Shown here one piece after another: positions 44,621 through 51,600 of a stretch of 51,600 nt of DNA (its first letter is position 1; each line of letters starts with the position of its first letter). Position numbers and translations under genes: made by a program. The notes below the pieces were generated by a model. The model worked only from the letters and a program-made list of their open reading frames with translations, had not been told where the DNA came from and ran no database searches. Source of the DNA: DATDCV01 sp036524155 (GTDB lineage: Bacteria; Verrucomicrobiota; Verrucomicrobiia; Limisphaerales; UBA8199); the NCBI GenBank assembly GCA_036524155.1, contig DATDCV010000643.1:1-51600 (forward strand). The letters run 5' to 3'.

Positions 44621-46837
44621 TTAGCCGCCGCGTGGCGAGGCTTTGGCCAGCGCAAAAGGATAAACCGGTCCGCTGCCGTGCAGCCTCAGCAGGGCGGCGG
44701 CGAGCGTCAAGGTCCAGCCCGAATCAACCATGTCGTCAACCAACAGGACCGGGCCCGGCGGCACCCGCGGCTCCCTGCCCGAAAGCGAATCGGCTAAGCC
44801 TTTCATTCGCTCGAGCATTCCCGGCTGCGTTTTATGAGCCGGATCTCCTCGAGCCGCGGCCAAGGATGGCACATCGATAATCCGGAAAGCCTTGAGCACG
44901 TTGCGCAACTGCATCGCGCTGTTTTGCATCTCCTTCTGGCACCGCGCGCCCCGGCATTTGCGGAGCGCCAGGGCGACTGGCAGGCCCAGGCAAACCGCCA
45001 GCCGGCGGGCAAAATCCTGCACCAGTTCGGGGTGCTGTTCGGAAGGAATGAAAGTAATCCATTCGGGCGGCGGGTTAGGTTTCCATTGTTCCCTGATGAG
45101 CTCGGCCGCCGCGCCGATCAGGGCCTCGCTGAAGCGCCCCTTTCCATACTTGCCGTCAGCGACCTCCTGGCCCCAGCCGGAATCGCCGTAGATGCACAGC
45201 GCCCGTCCCTCCTGCGCGCGGACGGCCTCGGGCATCACCACCTTGGGCTTGCCGGTCTCAAACCGATCCAGTCCCCGCGGCAGCACCTCCTCCAATTCGG
45301 ACAGCAGCGGTTTTGGCCACCGCGTGCGCGGCGCCAATACCAACGCGTCGCCTCGTAGAAAATTCACGGCCGCCTGGACCAGCTCCGCCGGCGCTTGCTG
45401 CCGCTGAGTCTTCCCGGCGCAGTTCATGCATTTGCCGCACGGCGCGGCCGCCGGATCGTCAAGCGCGCGCGAAAGGAATTCCATCAAACAGCCGCCGTGC
45501 TCGACGTAGCGTTTGATTTCCTCCAGCTCAGCCCGGCGATGCTGCGTCACGCGCTCGAATCGCGCTGTGTCGGGCCGCCAGCGGTTGGCCGTGCGACCGT
45601 ATCCCGATTTGTCGTGCTCCACCGCCCCTTCCACTTCGAGCAGCCGCAGGCCCTTTTCCATCGCGCCGCGTGTATAGTTCAGCTCGGCGCCCAATTGTTC
45701 CACCGTCATGAACGCGCCCCGGCCCAGCACCTTCAAAATTCCTTCCATCACTTCCAACGGCGGGAAGGCGGTCTTTATGAAATACTCCTGGATCTCGTCG
45801 TCCTCACGTCCGCTTAACAGGATGCCGTACGCGGACTCGACCGCCCGGCCCGCGCGCCCCACTTGTTGGTAGTAGGCGACCACTGAGCCGGGCCGCTGAA
45901 AATGGATCACGAACCCGAGGTCCGGCTTGTCAAAGCCCATCCCGAGCGCCACGGTGGCGACGAGTGCTTTGACCTGATTGTTGAGAAGTTGCGTCTCGAT
46001 GGCGATCCGCTCGCCGCCTTCCAGGTCCGCGTGGTAAGCCTGCGCGGATATGCCCCGGCTCTTGAGCCACTCCGCCACCCGGCGCGCGTCCTGGACCGTC
46101 AGAGTGTAGATGATTCCATTCCCCGGCAAATGGGGCACGAAATGAGCCAGCCAGGCCAATCGCTCCGCCTGGCTGGCGAGCTTGATGGTGTACAGCTTGA
46201 GCGAACGCCGGACGAGGGGGCCGCGCAGAACGTGCAAGTGAGGGATCTGGGTTTCGATGTCCTTTACCACCCGGTCGTTGGCCGTGGCAGTCGTGCATAA
46301 GACCGGCACTTTGGGCGGCAATAACCGCAGCACCCGCACAATGCGCCGGTAATCCGGACGAAAATCATGACCCCAATCCGAAATGCAGTGCGCCTCGTCC
46401 ACCACGAACATTCCGATATTGCCCGAAACCAGAGGCAGCAGCCTCTCGAAAAATTCTTTGTTGGCCAGGCGCTCCGGTGAGACCATCAGCACATCCGCCG
46501 CGTTCTCCCGCAACGCCGCCTCCACCGACTCCCATTCGTGGAGGTTCTCGCTGTGAATCGTCACCGCCCGGATCCCGAGCCTCTCCGCCGCGAGGATCTG
46601 GTTGCGCATCAGCGACAGCAGAGGACTGATCAACAGCGCCGGGCCCGCTCCCGCGTCACGCAGGATTTTCGCGGCCAGGAAATAGACGACGCTCTTTCCC
46701 CACCCCGTTCGTTGCACCACCAGCAGCCGCTGACGGCGGTTGGCCGCCAGGTCAATCGCTTCCCACTGGCCATCACGAAATTCCGCTCCCGGCCCGAGCA
46801 TTTGCTTGAGAAGAACGTGTGCCTGAGTTTTTTCCAT
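44621..46837 (-). CDS. RecQ-like helicase fused to ComF-like phosphoribosyltransferase
   Basis: A 738-residue fusion. Residues 1-340 are a RecQ-type helicase: motif I VVQRTGWGKSVVYFLA, motif II VVDEAHCISDWGHDFRPDYR, motif VI QQVGRAGRAVES. A zinc segment (GGCLMEFLSR, PCGKCMNCAG) and winged-helix region follow to about 470. The C-terminal 200 residues resemble ComFC-type phosphoribosyltransferases, with the PRPP loop PVLLVDDMVDSGWTLTLAAA. The two HRDC domains of the other RecQ here are absent. It is the first gene of a two-gene unit with dprA. The combination suggests processing of foreign or damaged single-stranded DNA; the PRTase substrate is unknown. Confidence 0.9.
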   Translation of the reverse strand: MEKTQAHVLLKQMLGPGAEFRDGQWEAIDLAANRRQRLLVVQRTGWGKSVVYFLAAKILRDAGAGPALLISPLLSLMRNQILAAERLGIRAVTIHSENLHEWESVEAALRENAADVLMVSPERLANKEFFERLLPLVSGNIGMFVVDEAHCISDWGHDFRPDYRRIVRVLRLLPPKVPVLCTTATANDRVVKDIETQIPHLHVLRGPLVRRSLKLYTIKLASQAERLAWLAHFVPHLPGNGIIYTLTVQDARRVAEWLKSRGISAQAYHADLEGGERIAIETQLLNNQVKALVATVALGMGFDKPDLGFVIHFQRPGSVVAYYQQVGRAGRAVESAYGILLSGREDDEIQEYFIKTAFPPLEVMEGILKVLGRGAFMTVEQLGAELNYTRGAMEKGLRLLEVEGAVEHDKSGYGRTANRWRPDTARFERVTQHRRAELEEIKRYVEHGGCLMEFLSRALDDPAAAPCGKCMNCAGKTQRQQAPAELVQAAVNFLRGDALVLAPRTRWPKPLLSELEEVLPRGLDRFETGKPKVVMPEAVRAQEGRALCIYGDSGWGQEVADGKYGKGRFSEALIGAAAELIREQWKPNPPPEWITFIPSEQHPELVQDFARRLAVCLGLPVALALRKCRGARCQKEMQNSAMQLRNVLKAFRIIDVPSLAAARGDPAHKTQPGMLERMKGLADSLSGREPRVPPGPVLLVDDMVDSGWTLTLAAALLRLHGSGPVYPFALAKASPRGG

Positions 46838-47065
46838 CGGGGGAAGTGTGTCTTGACTTTAACGGCTGCGGAAGTGAAATCTTTCAACGGCTCCGCGGAG
46901 GGGAGACCCAACCATTGCCGATCCATGAGACCGGAGGTCGGCCAGTCGAACCGGCATCAACCGTTCTCCTCGCGAAAGTCAGAACCAATAGTCCAGTCTG
47001 CAAATCGGTTTGTGCACAATACGAATAGATTGGCCGACGGTTTTCCGTTAGCATTCGAGTCAATA

Positions 47066-48166
47066 ATGGAATTCGACTCAACGCCTGATCGGACCAGAGA
47101 ACGAATCGACAAAAAAGCAACCATTCCATTGCGCCCGTGCGGGAAACATGACCTGAAGCTGCCGGTTCTTGGAATGGGCTGTTGGGCCTTCGGTGGTGGG
47201 GAGTATTGGGGGCCGCAGAGTCAGAAAGACGTGAACGACGTCGTTCGTTTCGCCATAGACCAGGGGTGCAACTTCTTTGATACCGCCGAGGCTTATAATC
47301 ACGGCGCGAGCGAAGCTTCGCTTGGCCTTGCCCTGGAAGGCATCCCGCGCGATCGGGTGATTATCGGCACCAAGATTAGCCCATCGAACACCCAGCCGGG
47401 TAGGTTGAAGGAACATTGTGATGCCAGCTTGCGGCGATTGCGAACGGATTACGTGGACCTTTACATGGTTCACTGGCCCATCACGCCGCACTCGATCAGG
47501 CGCTTTACGTCCGAGAAGATCGTTCCCCCCAGCCTGCAGGACGCCTTTGACACGCTGATGCGGCTCAAGCGAGAGGGCAAAATTCGCCATATCGGGGTAA
47601 GCAACTTCGGCCCGGCCAAGCTCGACGAAGCCCTGGCCACGGGCGCGGAGATCGCCGTGAACGAACTGCCCTACAGCCTGCTGACTCGCGCCATCGAACT
47701 CGAAATGCTGCCGCTCTGCCGCGCCCTGGGGGTGGGCGTGCTAGGCTATATGTCGCTGCTCCAGGGGGTGCTGGCGGACGTCTACGCGACGCTCGACGAC
47801 GTGCCGGTCTGGCAACGACGCACACGCCACTTTGATAGCCGCCGCACGCCCCACACCCGCCACGGCCTGCCCGGCGCCGAATCCCAGACCAACGCCGCCC
47901 TCGCTTCCATCCGGGCCATTGCACGGAAGCATGGCACGACCATGCCGCAACTCGCGTTGAAGTGGGCCATGGCCGGCCCGGGGATCACCTGTTCGCTGTG
48001 CGGGTCGCGCACGGTGCGGGAGTTGGAGCAGAACCTCGAGGCGGCGCGGGAGCCGCTGGCGCCGGACATCATCGAAGAGCTGAATACGGCGACGCAGCCG
48101 CTCCTGGAAGCGCTGGGACCTAGTTTTGATTACTACGAGAACCCGCACAATGACCGCACGGTGTAG
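47066..48166 (+). CDS. Aldo/keto reductase
   Basis: A 366-residue NADPH-dependent oxidoreductase starting at ATG 47066 (the frame is open back to 46538 only as antisense shadow). The catalytic tetrad is present: Asp and Tyr in CNFFDTAEAYNHGASE, Lys in VIIGTKISPS, His in DLYMVHWPITP. The family ending GSRTVRELEQNLEAA contacts the cofactor phosphate. No signal peptide. It reduces carbonyl compounds, often sugars; the exact substrate is unknown. A nested palindrome separates it from the GH2-like gene downstream. Confidence 0.9.
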   Translation: MEFDSTPDRTRERIDKKATIPLRPCGKHDLKLPVLGMGCWAFGGGEYWGPQSQKDVNDVVRFAIDQGCNFFDTAEAYNHGASEASLGLALEGIPRDRVIIGTKISPSNTQPGRLKEHCDASLRRLRTDYVDLYMVHWPITPHSIRRFTSEKIVPPSLQDAFDTLMRLKREGKIRHIGVSNFGPAKLDEALATGAEIAVNELPYSLLTRAIELEMLPLCRALGVGVLGYMSLLQGVLADVYATLDDVPVWQRRTRHFDSRRTPHTRHGLPGAESQTNAALASIRAIARKHGTTMPQLALKWAMAGPGITCSLCGSRTVRELEQNLEAAREPLAPDIIEELNTATQPLLEALGPSFDYYENPHNDRTV

Positions 48167-48184
48167 ACCGCCGAAATCCGTGAT

Positions 48185-48336
48185 TGTAGGCGACGAGGTA
48201 ACGAGGCGATGGGTGTCTTTCACTTTGTCCCTCACTTTGTCCCTCACTTTGTCTTCCTTCGCCCGCCAAAGCCAAAGTGAAGGACAAAGTGAAAGACAAA
48301 GTCGGAAGATTTCGACTCGTTACCTCGTTACCTACA
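48185..48336. repeat. Nested long palindrome upstream of GH2-like gene
   Basis: Outer arms 48185-48205 and 48316-48336 pair at 19 of 21 positions. Inner arms 48215-48238 and 48274-48297 pair at 23 of 24. The inner left arm is part of a three-fold CACTTTGTCCCT tandem. The right outer arm contains CGTTACCT twice, the same 8-bp CGTTNNNN period as at 35582. The element ends 10 bases before the GH2-like start codon and begins 18 bases after the reductase stop. Confidence 0.85.
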
Positions 48337-48346
48337 GAAAAGATTT

Positions 48347-51300
48347 ATGAGACTTGAAGTTCTGTGGTTGTCGCTGGGCCTCTGCATTGCAGGCAGTTCG
48401 GCTGAGTTGAACCTGCTCCCGCAGGGCAATTTCAAAAACCCGGAAGCCAGCACGGAGTGGGCCGAGGGATTCAATATTCCGCGGAGCAGCCAGGAGTTCC
48501 GGGTGGTGTCGGAGAACGGCAAGTCGTGGCTGCGCATCGAAAATAGAGATGCGGGACGGCAGCTCGACTACGTGCACGCGTTTGTGAAGGTCGGCCCGGA
48601 GATCGAGTCGCTGGGGATCTCGGTCCGGCTCAAGGCGACGAACCTCAAAGTGGGCACCGAGGGCTGGCACGACGCACGCGTGGCGATGGTTTTCGAAGGC
48701 GCCTCCGGCTACCCGGAACGGGTGCCCGAATTGAGCGCCGACTCCGACTGGGTGACGCAGACGGTGGATCTGAAGGTGCCGAAGGGGGCAACGCGGCTGA
48801 ACATCCAGCCGGCGATGTTCCGCTGCACCGGCGTTTTTGAGGTGGCCGACCTGGTGGTCACGCCGCGCCTGGCGCTGGCGGCGGCGCCCACGCAAGTGGC
48901 CGACGCGGTCCTGCCCGCCGGCACCAGCCTGAACTGGGACAAGTCGAGCATCGTCACCGTGAACGACAAACGGGCCCAGGTGTCGCTCGACGGGATTTGG
49001 CGGTTCATTCCGGCGACGGAAGGGGCCAGCGAGCCGGCGAAGCTGGGCTGGGCTTACATCAAGGTGCCGGGGAACTGGCAGCGTTCGCAGGGGAGGTCGG
49101 ATTACGTGGCGTTGGGCGGCGGCCCGCAGTGGCAGCTTTTTGACGGCGCGCGGGTGGCCCACGCCTGGTACGAGCGCCAGGTGCAGGTCCCGGCGGAGTG
49201 GCAAGGCCGCGCCATCAGCCTGCGGTTCGACCGCGTCTGCACGGATGCTATCGTTTATGTCAACGGCAAGGAATGCGGTCGAATCGCCTGGCCGTGGGGC
49301 TCGGTGGACATCACGTCCGCAGTCACGCCCGGCCAAACGGCGAACGTCCGCGTGCTGGTGGCGGCCATTGCCGACGCCGAACAGGTGGGCACGTTCTGGC
49401 AGAACGCGTTCATGAACGTCACCTACAGCGCTGCGCGGCTCAGGTCGCGGGGTCTGACCGGCAGCGTCGTCCTGGAGAGCCGCGCCTCAGAAGCCCGTGT
49501 GACGGATGTTTTCGTGCGCACTTCGACGCGGAAAAAAGCGATTGCGCTGGACGTTGAGCTGACGGGCATCAAGCAGGCGGGCGCGGTCCAGGTCGTGGCG
49601 GATATGCTCAACGAAAAGGGCGAGGTGGAAAAGAGCTTCACGGCGGAGGTCCCCACGGTGGCGCAGGAAACGCAGACGCTGGCGCTGTTGTGGCCCTGGG
49701 CCAACCCGCGTCTGTGGGATATCGGGCAGCCGAATCTTTATCTCCTGCGCCTGCGAGTGAAAGGCGCGGGCCTCGACGACGAGTTCAATCAGAAATTCGG
49801 GTTCCGGGAATTTTGGATTGAAGGCCGGCAATTTTACCTGAATGGCACGGTGGTTCACCTGCGGCAGCCGTGCTTTTACGACGGGCCGCGGATGCGGATG
49901 GGCGACACCTTCTCGGAGATGGGGTCGCAAAACGTCGATGCCCGGGGCGACTCGTCGGACTCGGGGCGGAGCCTGGACGATGCGGACAGCAAGGGCTACC
50001 TGGTCGCACAGTATGTGCTGGACGCGAACAAGTACCTGATGAACCCGCGTGGGCAGGTTCCCTGGGACCAGAACCGGCAGCGGGCGCTGGAGCGCGCGGC
50101 CGTGTGGATGCGCCACTACCGGAGTCACCCGTCGGTGGTGATGTGGATCGCCGGGTTCAATTTCTTCAACGCCGCTGCTGACGCCGACCCGCGCCTCATC
50201 GGCCGCACCGGCTGGGGGCAGGAAGACGGGTACTGGCGCCGGATCCTGGGCTACGGCAAGGAGATGTTTGACGGGCTGAGGCCGCTGGACCCGACGCGCG
50301 TCTTCTACAGCCACTCCGGCGCCTACACGGGTGACATCTACACGATGAACTGCTACCTGGACCTGCTGCCGCTGCAGGAGCGCGAGGAATGGCTGAGCGC
50401 CTGGGCCGAAAACGGCGAAATGCCCATTTCGATGGTCGAATTTGGCACCCCGATGGACTGCACCTTCCGGCGCGGCCACCACGGTTTCGAGAGCAACATC
50501 ACCAGCGAGCCATTGCTGACCGAGTGGGCGGCAATCTATTTCGGCAACGAGGCCTATGCGGCCGAGGAACCCAAGTACCGGCAGTATCTCCACGACCTGT
50601 TCCGCAGCGGCATGCTCTACAACAGTTCGGAGAACCGCCTGGACGAGTACACCAACAACCACAAAATCCAGATGCTTTACCGGGTCAACACCTGGCGCAG
50701 TTGGCGCACCGCGGGGTTGCCGGGCGGGTTGCGCACCTGGTCGTGGATGCAGGACGCGCTCAAAGAGGTCAATGGCCCGACGCTGGCGTGGATTGCCGGT
50801 TCCGCGGACGCTTACACCGCCAAGGACCACCACTTCAAGGCGGGCCAGAAGATCGAGAAACAGATCGTGCTGATCAACGACACCCGGCAGCCGCAGAATT
50901 TTACCGCCGCGTGGACCGCCATTGTGGGCGACAAGGAAATCGACAAGGGCCAGTTCCAGGGCAGCCTCGGCGTTTCCGAGATCCGGCTCATTCCTTTCAA
51001 GGTCGTTGCGCCGGCCGGGGAACCTTGCGGCAAGGCGGACGGCCGGCTCACGCTGGCGGCGACGATTGGCGAGGCCACTCACCAGGATGCATTTGCCTTC
51101 CGCGTGTTCGGCGAGGACAACAAGAGCACCGGGGACGTGGCGGTGGTGGACCCGGCGGGGCTGACCGGCAAAATGCTGGCGGCACTGGGGTATCGGAGCC
51201 GCGCGTGGAATGGCGGGGCCGCTCCCCTGGTGGTGCTCGGGCGCAACGCGCTGAAGCAGGACGCAGCGGTGGCCGCCAGGCTGGAGCCTTACGTGCGCCA

Positions 51301-51523
51301 GGGCGGCCGGGTGCTCATCCTCGGCCACGACCCCGAGTGGATGACGCGCGCCCTCGGCTGGCGGGTCTGCCCCAAGGTGGCGCGGCGGGTATTCCCGGTG
51401 GACACGCAATTCGCCGCCGGCTTCGATGTCGATGATCTTCGCGACTGGACGGGCAGCAGCACCTTGATTGAGTCGCACCCGAAATACGAGGGCTCTTACT
51501 TGCGGGGCAACGAGGGATATTAG
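48347..51523 (+). CDS. Secreted GH2-like protein with atypical active site
   Basis: A 1058-residue exported protein with signal MRLEVLWLSLGLCIAGSSA. Residues about 20-175 are a carbohydrate-binding-like domain. Residues 210-375 are a GH2 sugar-binding domain (VSLDGIWRFIPAT, WYERQVQVPAEWQGRAISLR). An Ig-like GH2 sandwich follows, then a TIM barrel. At the usual acid/base position (HPSVVMWSLGNE in typical GH2) it reads HPSVVMWIAGFNFF, with no Glu. PISMVEFGTPMDC keeps a Glu that could be the nucleophile. Related proteins seem to continue past the final SYLRGNEGY, so the C-terminus may be truncated. Lost or altered chemistry is possible; the substrate is unknown. Confidence 0.8.
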   Translation: MRLEVLWLSLGLCIAGSSAELNLLPQGNFKNPEASTEWAEGFNIPRSSQEFRVVSENGKSWLRIENRDAGRQLDYVHAFVKVGPEIESLGISVRLKATNLKVGTEGWHDARVAMVFEGASGYPERVPELSADSDWVTQTVDLKVPKGATRLNIQPAMFRCTGVFEVADLVVTPRLALAAAPTQVADAVLPAGTSLNWDKSSIVTVNDKRAQVSLDGIWRFIPATEGASEPAKLGWAYIKVPGNWQRSQGRSDYVALGGGPQWQLFDGARVAHAWYERQVQVPAEWQGRAISLRFDRVCTDAIVYVNGKECGRIAWPWGSVDITSAVTPGQTANVRVLVAAIADAEQVGTFWQNAFMNVTYSAARLRSRGLTGSVVLESRASEARVTDVFVRTSTRKKAIALDVELTGIKQAGAVQVVADMLNEKGEVEKSFTAEVPTVAQETQTLALLWPWANPRLWDIGQPNLYLLRLRVKGAGLDDEFNQKFGFREFWIEGRQFYLNGTVVHLRQPCFYDGPRMRMGDTFSEMGSQNVDARGDSSDSGRSLDDADSKGYLVAQYVLDANKYLMNPRGQVPWDQNRQRALERAAVWMRHYRSHPSVVMWIAGFNFFNAAADADPRLIGRTGWGQEDGYWRRILGYGKEMFDGLRPLDPTRVFYSHSGAYTGDIYTMNCYLDLLPLQEREEWLSAWAENGEMPISMVEFGTPMDCTFRRGHHGFESNITSEPLLTEWAAIYFGNEAYAAEEPKYRQYLHDLFRSGMLYNSSENRLDEYTNNHKIQMLYRVNTWRSWRTAGLPGGLRTWSWMQDALKEVNGPTLAWIAGSADAYTAKDHHFKAGQKIEKQIVLINDTRQPQNFTAAWTAIVGDKEIDKGQFQGSLGVSEIRLIPFKVVAPAGEPCGKADGRLTLAATIGEATHQDAFAFRVFGEDNKSTGDVAVVDPAGLTGKMLAALGYRSRAWNGGAAPLVVLGRNALKQDAAVAARLEPYVRQGGRVLILGHDPEWMTRALGWRVCPKVARRVFPVDTQFAAGFDVDDLRDWTGSSTLIESHPKYEGSYLRGNEGY

Positions 51524-51600
51524 CGAGGAAGAGCCCGACTCTTGCTCGTCGGATAGCTCCATGTCTCCCCTGTCCGACACGCCATCGGCTGACCTCGAGA

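Noticed and set aside
48215..48300. Repeats resembling a short CRISPR array
   Set aside because: Units are 12 bases, contiguous without spacers, and part of a palindrome.
49487..51580. 697-codon minus-strand open frame
   Set aside because: It is antisense to the GH2-like gene and has low-complexity Arg/His/Pro-rich composition typical of a high-GC shadow frame.

Overview
The window looks like part of the chromosome of an uncultured Verrucomicrobiota bacterium, probably near the Pedosphaera/Limisphaerales group. This rests on gene families and style only: high GC, many large secreted proteins with Ig-like, autotransporter-associated strand or beta-helix repeats, PocR-AraC regulators, a Tat-exported Gfo/Idh/MocA oxidoreductase, a PQQ-repeat protein, and a C-terminal secreted module typical of this phylum. 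No rRNA, tRNA or ribosomal protein gene was found to confirm it.

Layout. Bases 1-125 hold the 3' end (domains V and VI) of a group II intron whose body lies outside the window. Bases 200-9,300 carry secreted or surface proteins (PQQ beta-propeller, GH71/99-like hydrolase, PATR protein) and a PocR-AraC regulator. Bases 9,300-13,250 hold a broken SRPBCC gene, a fusion of an uncharacterised domain, a membrane segment and a trehalase/GH63-like hydrolase, and a decayed ECF sigma factor. Bases 13,250-18,300 hold a TlpA-like thioredoxin, an ArsR regulator and a very large decaheme cytochrome built on Ig-like domains. Bases 18,500-31,000 hold an oxidoreductase, small lipoproteins, an M6 metalloprotease, an outer-membrane beta-barrel-like protein, a beta-helix protein, a second PocR-AraC regulator and a HEAT-repeat protein. 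Bases 31,150-37,050 hold recQ, a conserved hypothetical, a small lipoprotein and a nitrilase-family enzyme.

The most coherent system is the minus-strand operon 41,634 to 37,275: a tetraheme cytochrome c, a Tat-exported four-cluster ferredoxin, an NrfD/DsrP-like quinone-interacting membrane protein, and an octaheme cytochrome of the hydroxylamine oxidoreductase (HAO) family. A perfect FNR/DNR-type palindrome lies just upstream. Together they look like a membrane-linked nitrogen-oxide (hydroxylamine/nitrite/NO) redox module. With the decaheme protein the window encodes 22 CxxCH haem motifs in three proteins.

Beside it are a hipBA toxin-antitoxin pair and a two-gene unit, a RecQ helicase fused to a ComF-like phosphoribosyltransferase followed by dprA, which suggests a DNA-processing or defence role. 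The right end has an aldo/keto reductase and a divergent GH2-like protein, separated by a nested palindrome. Intergenic DNA is rich in inverted repeats, 8-bp-period repeats, a duplicated gene leader and a possible attC-like site.
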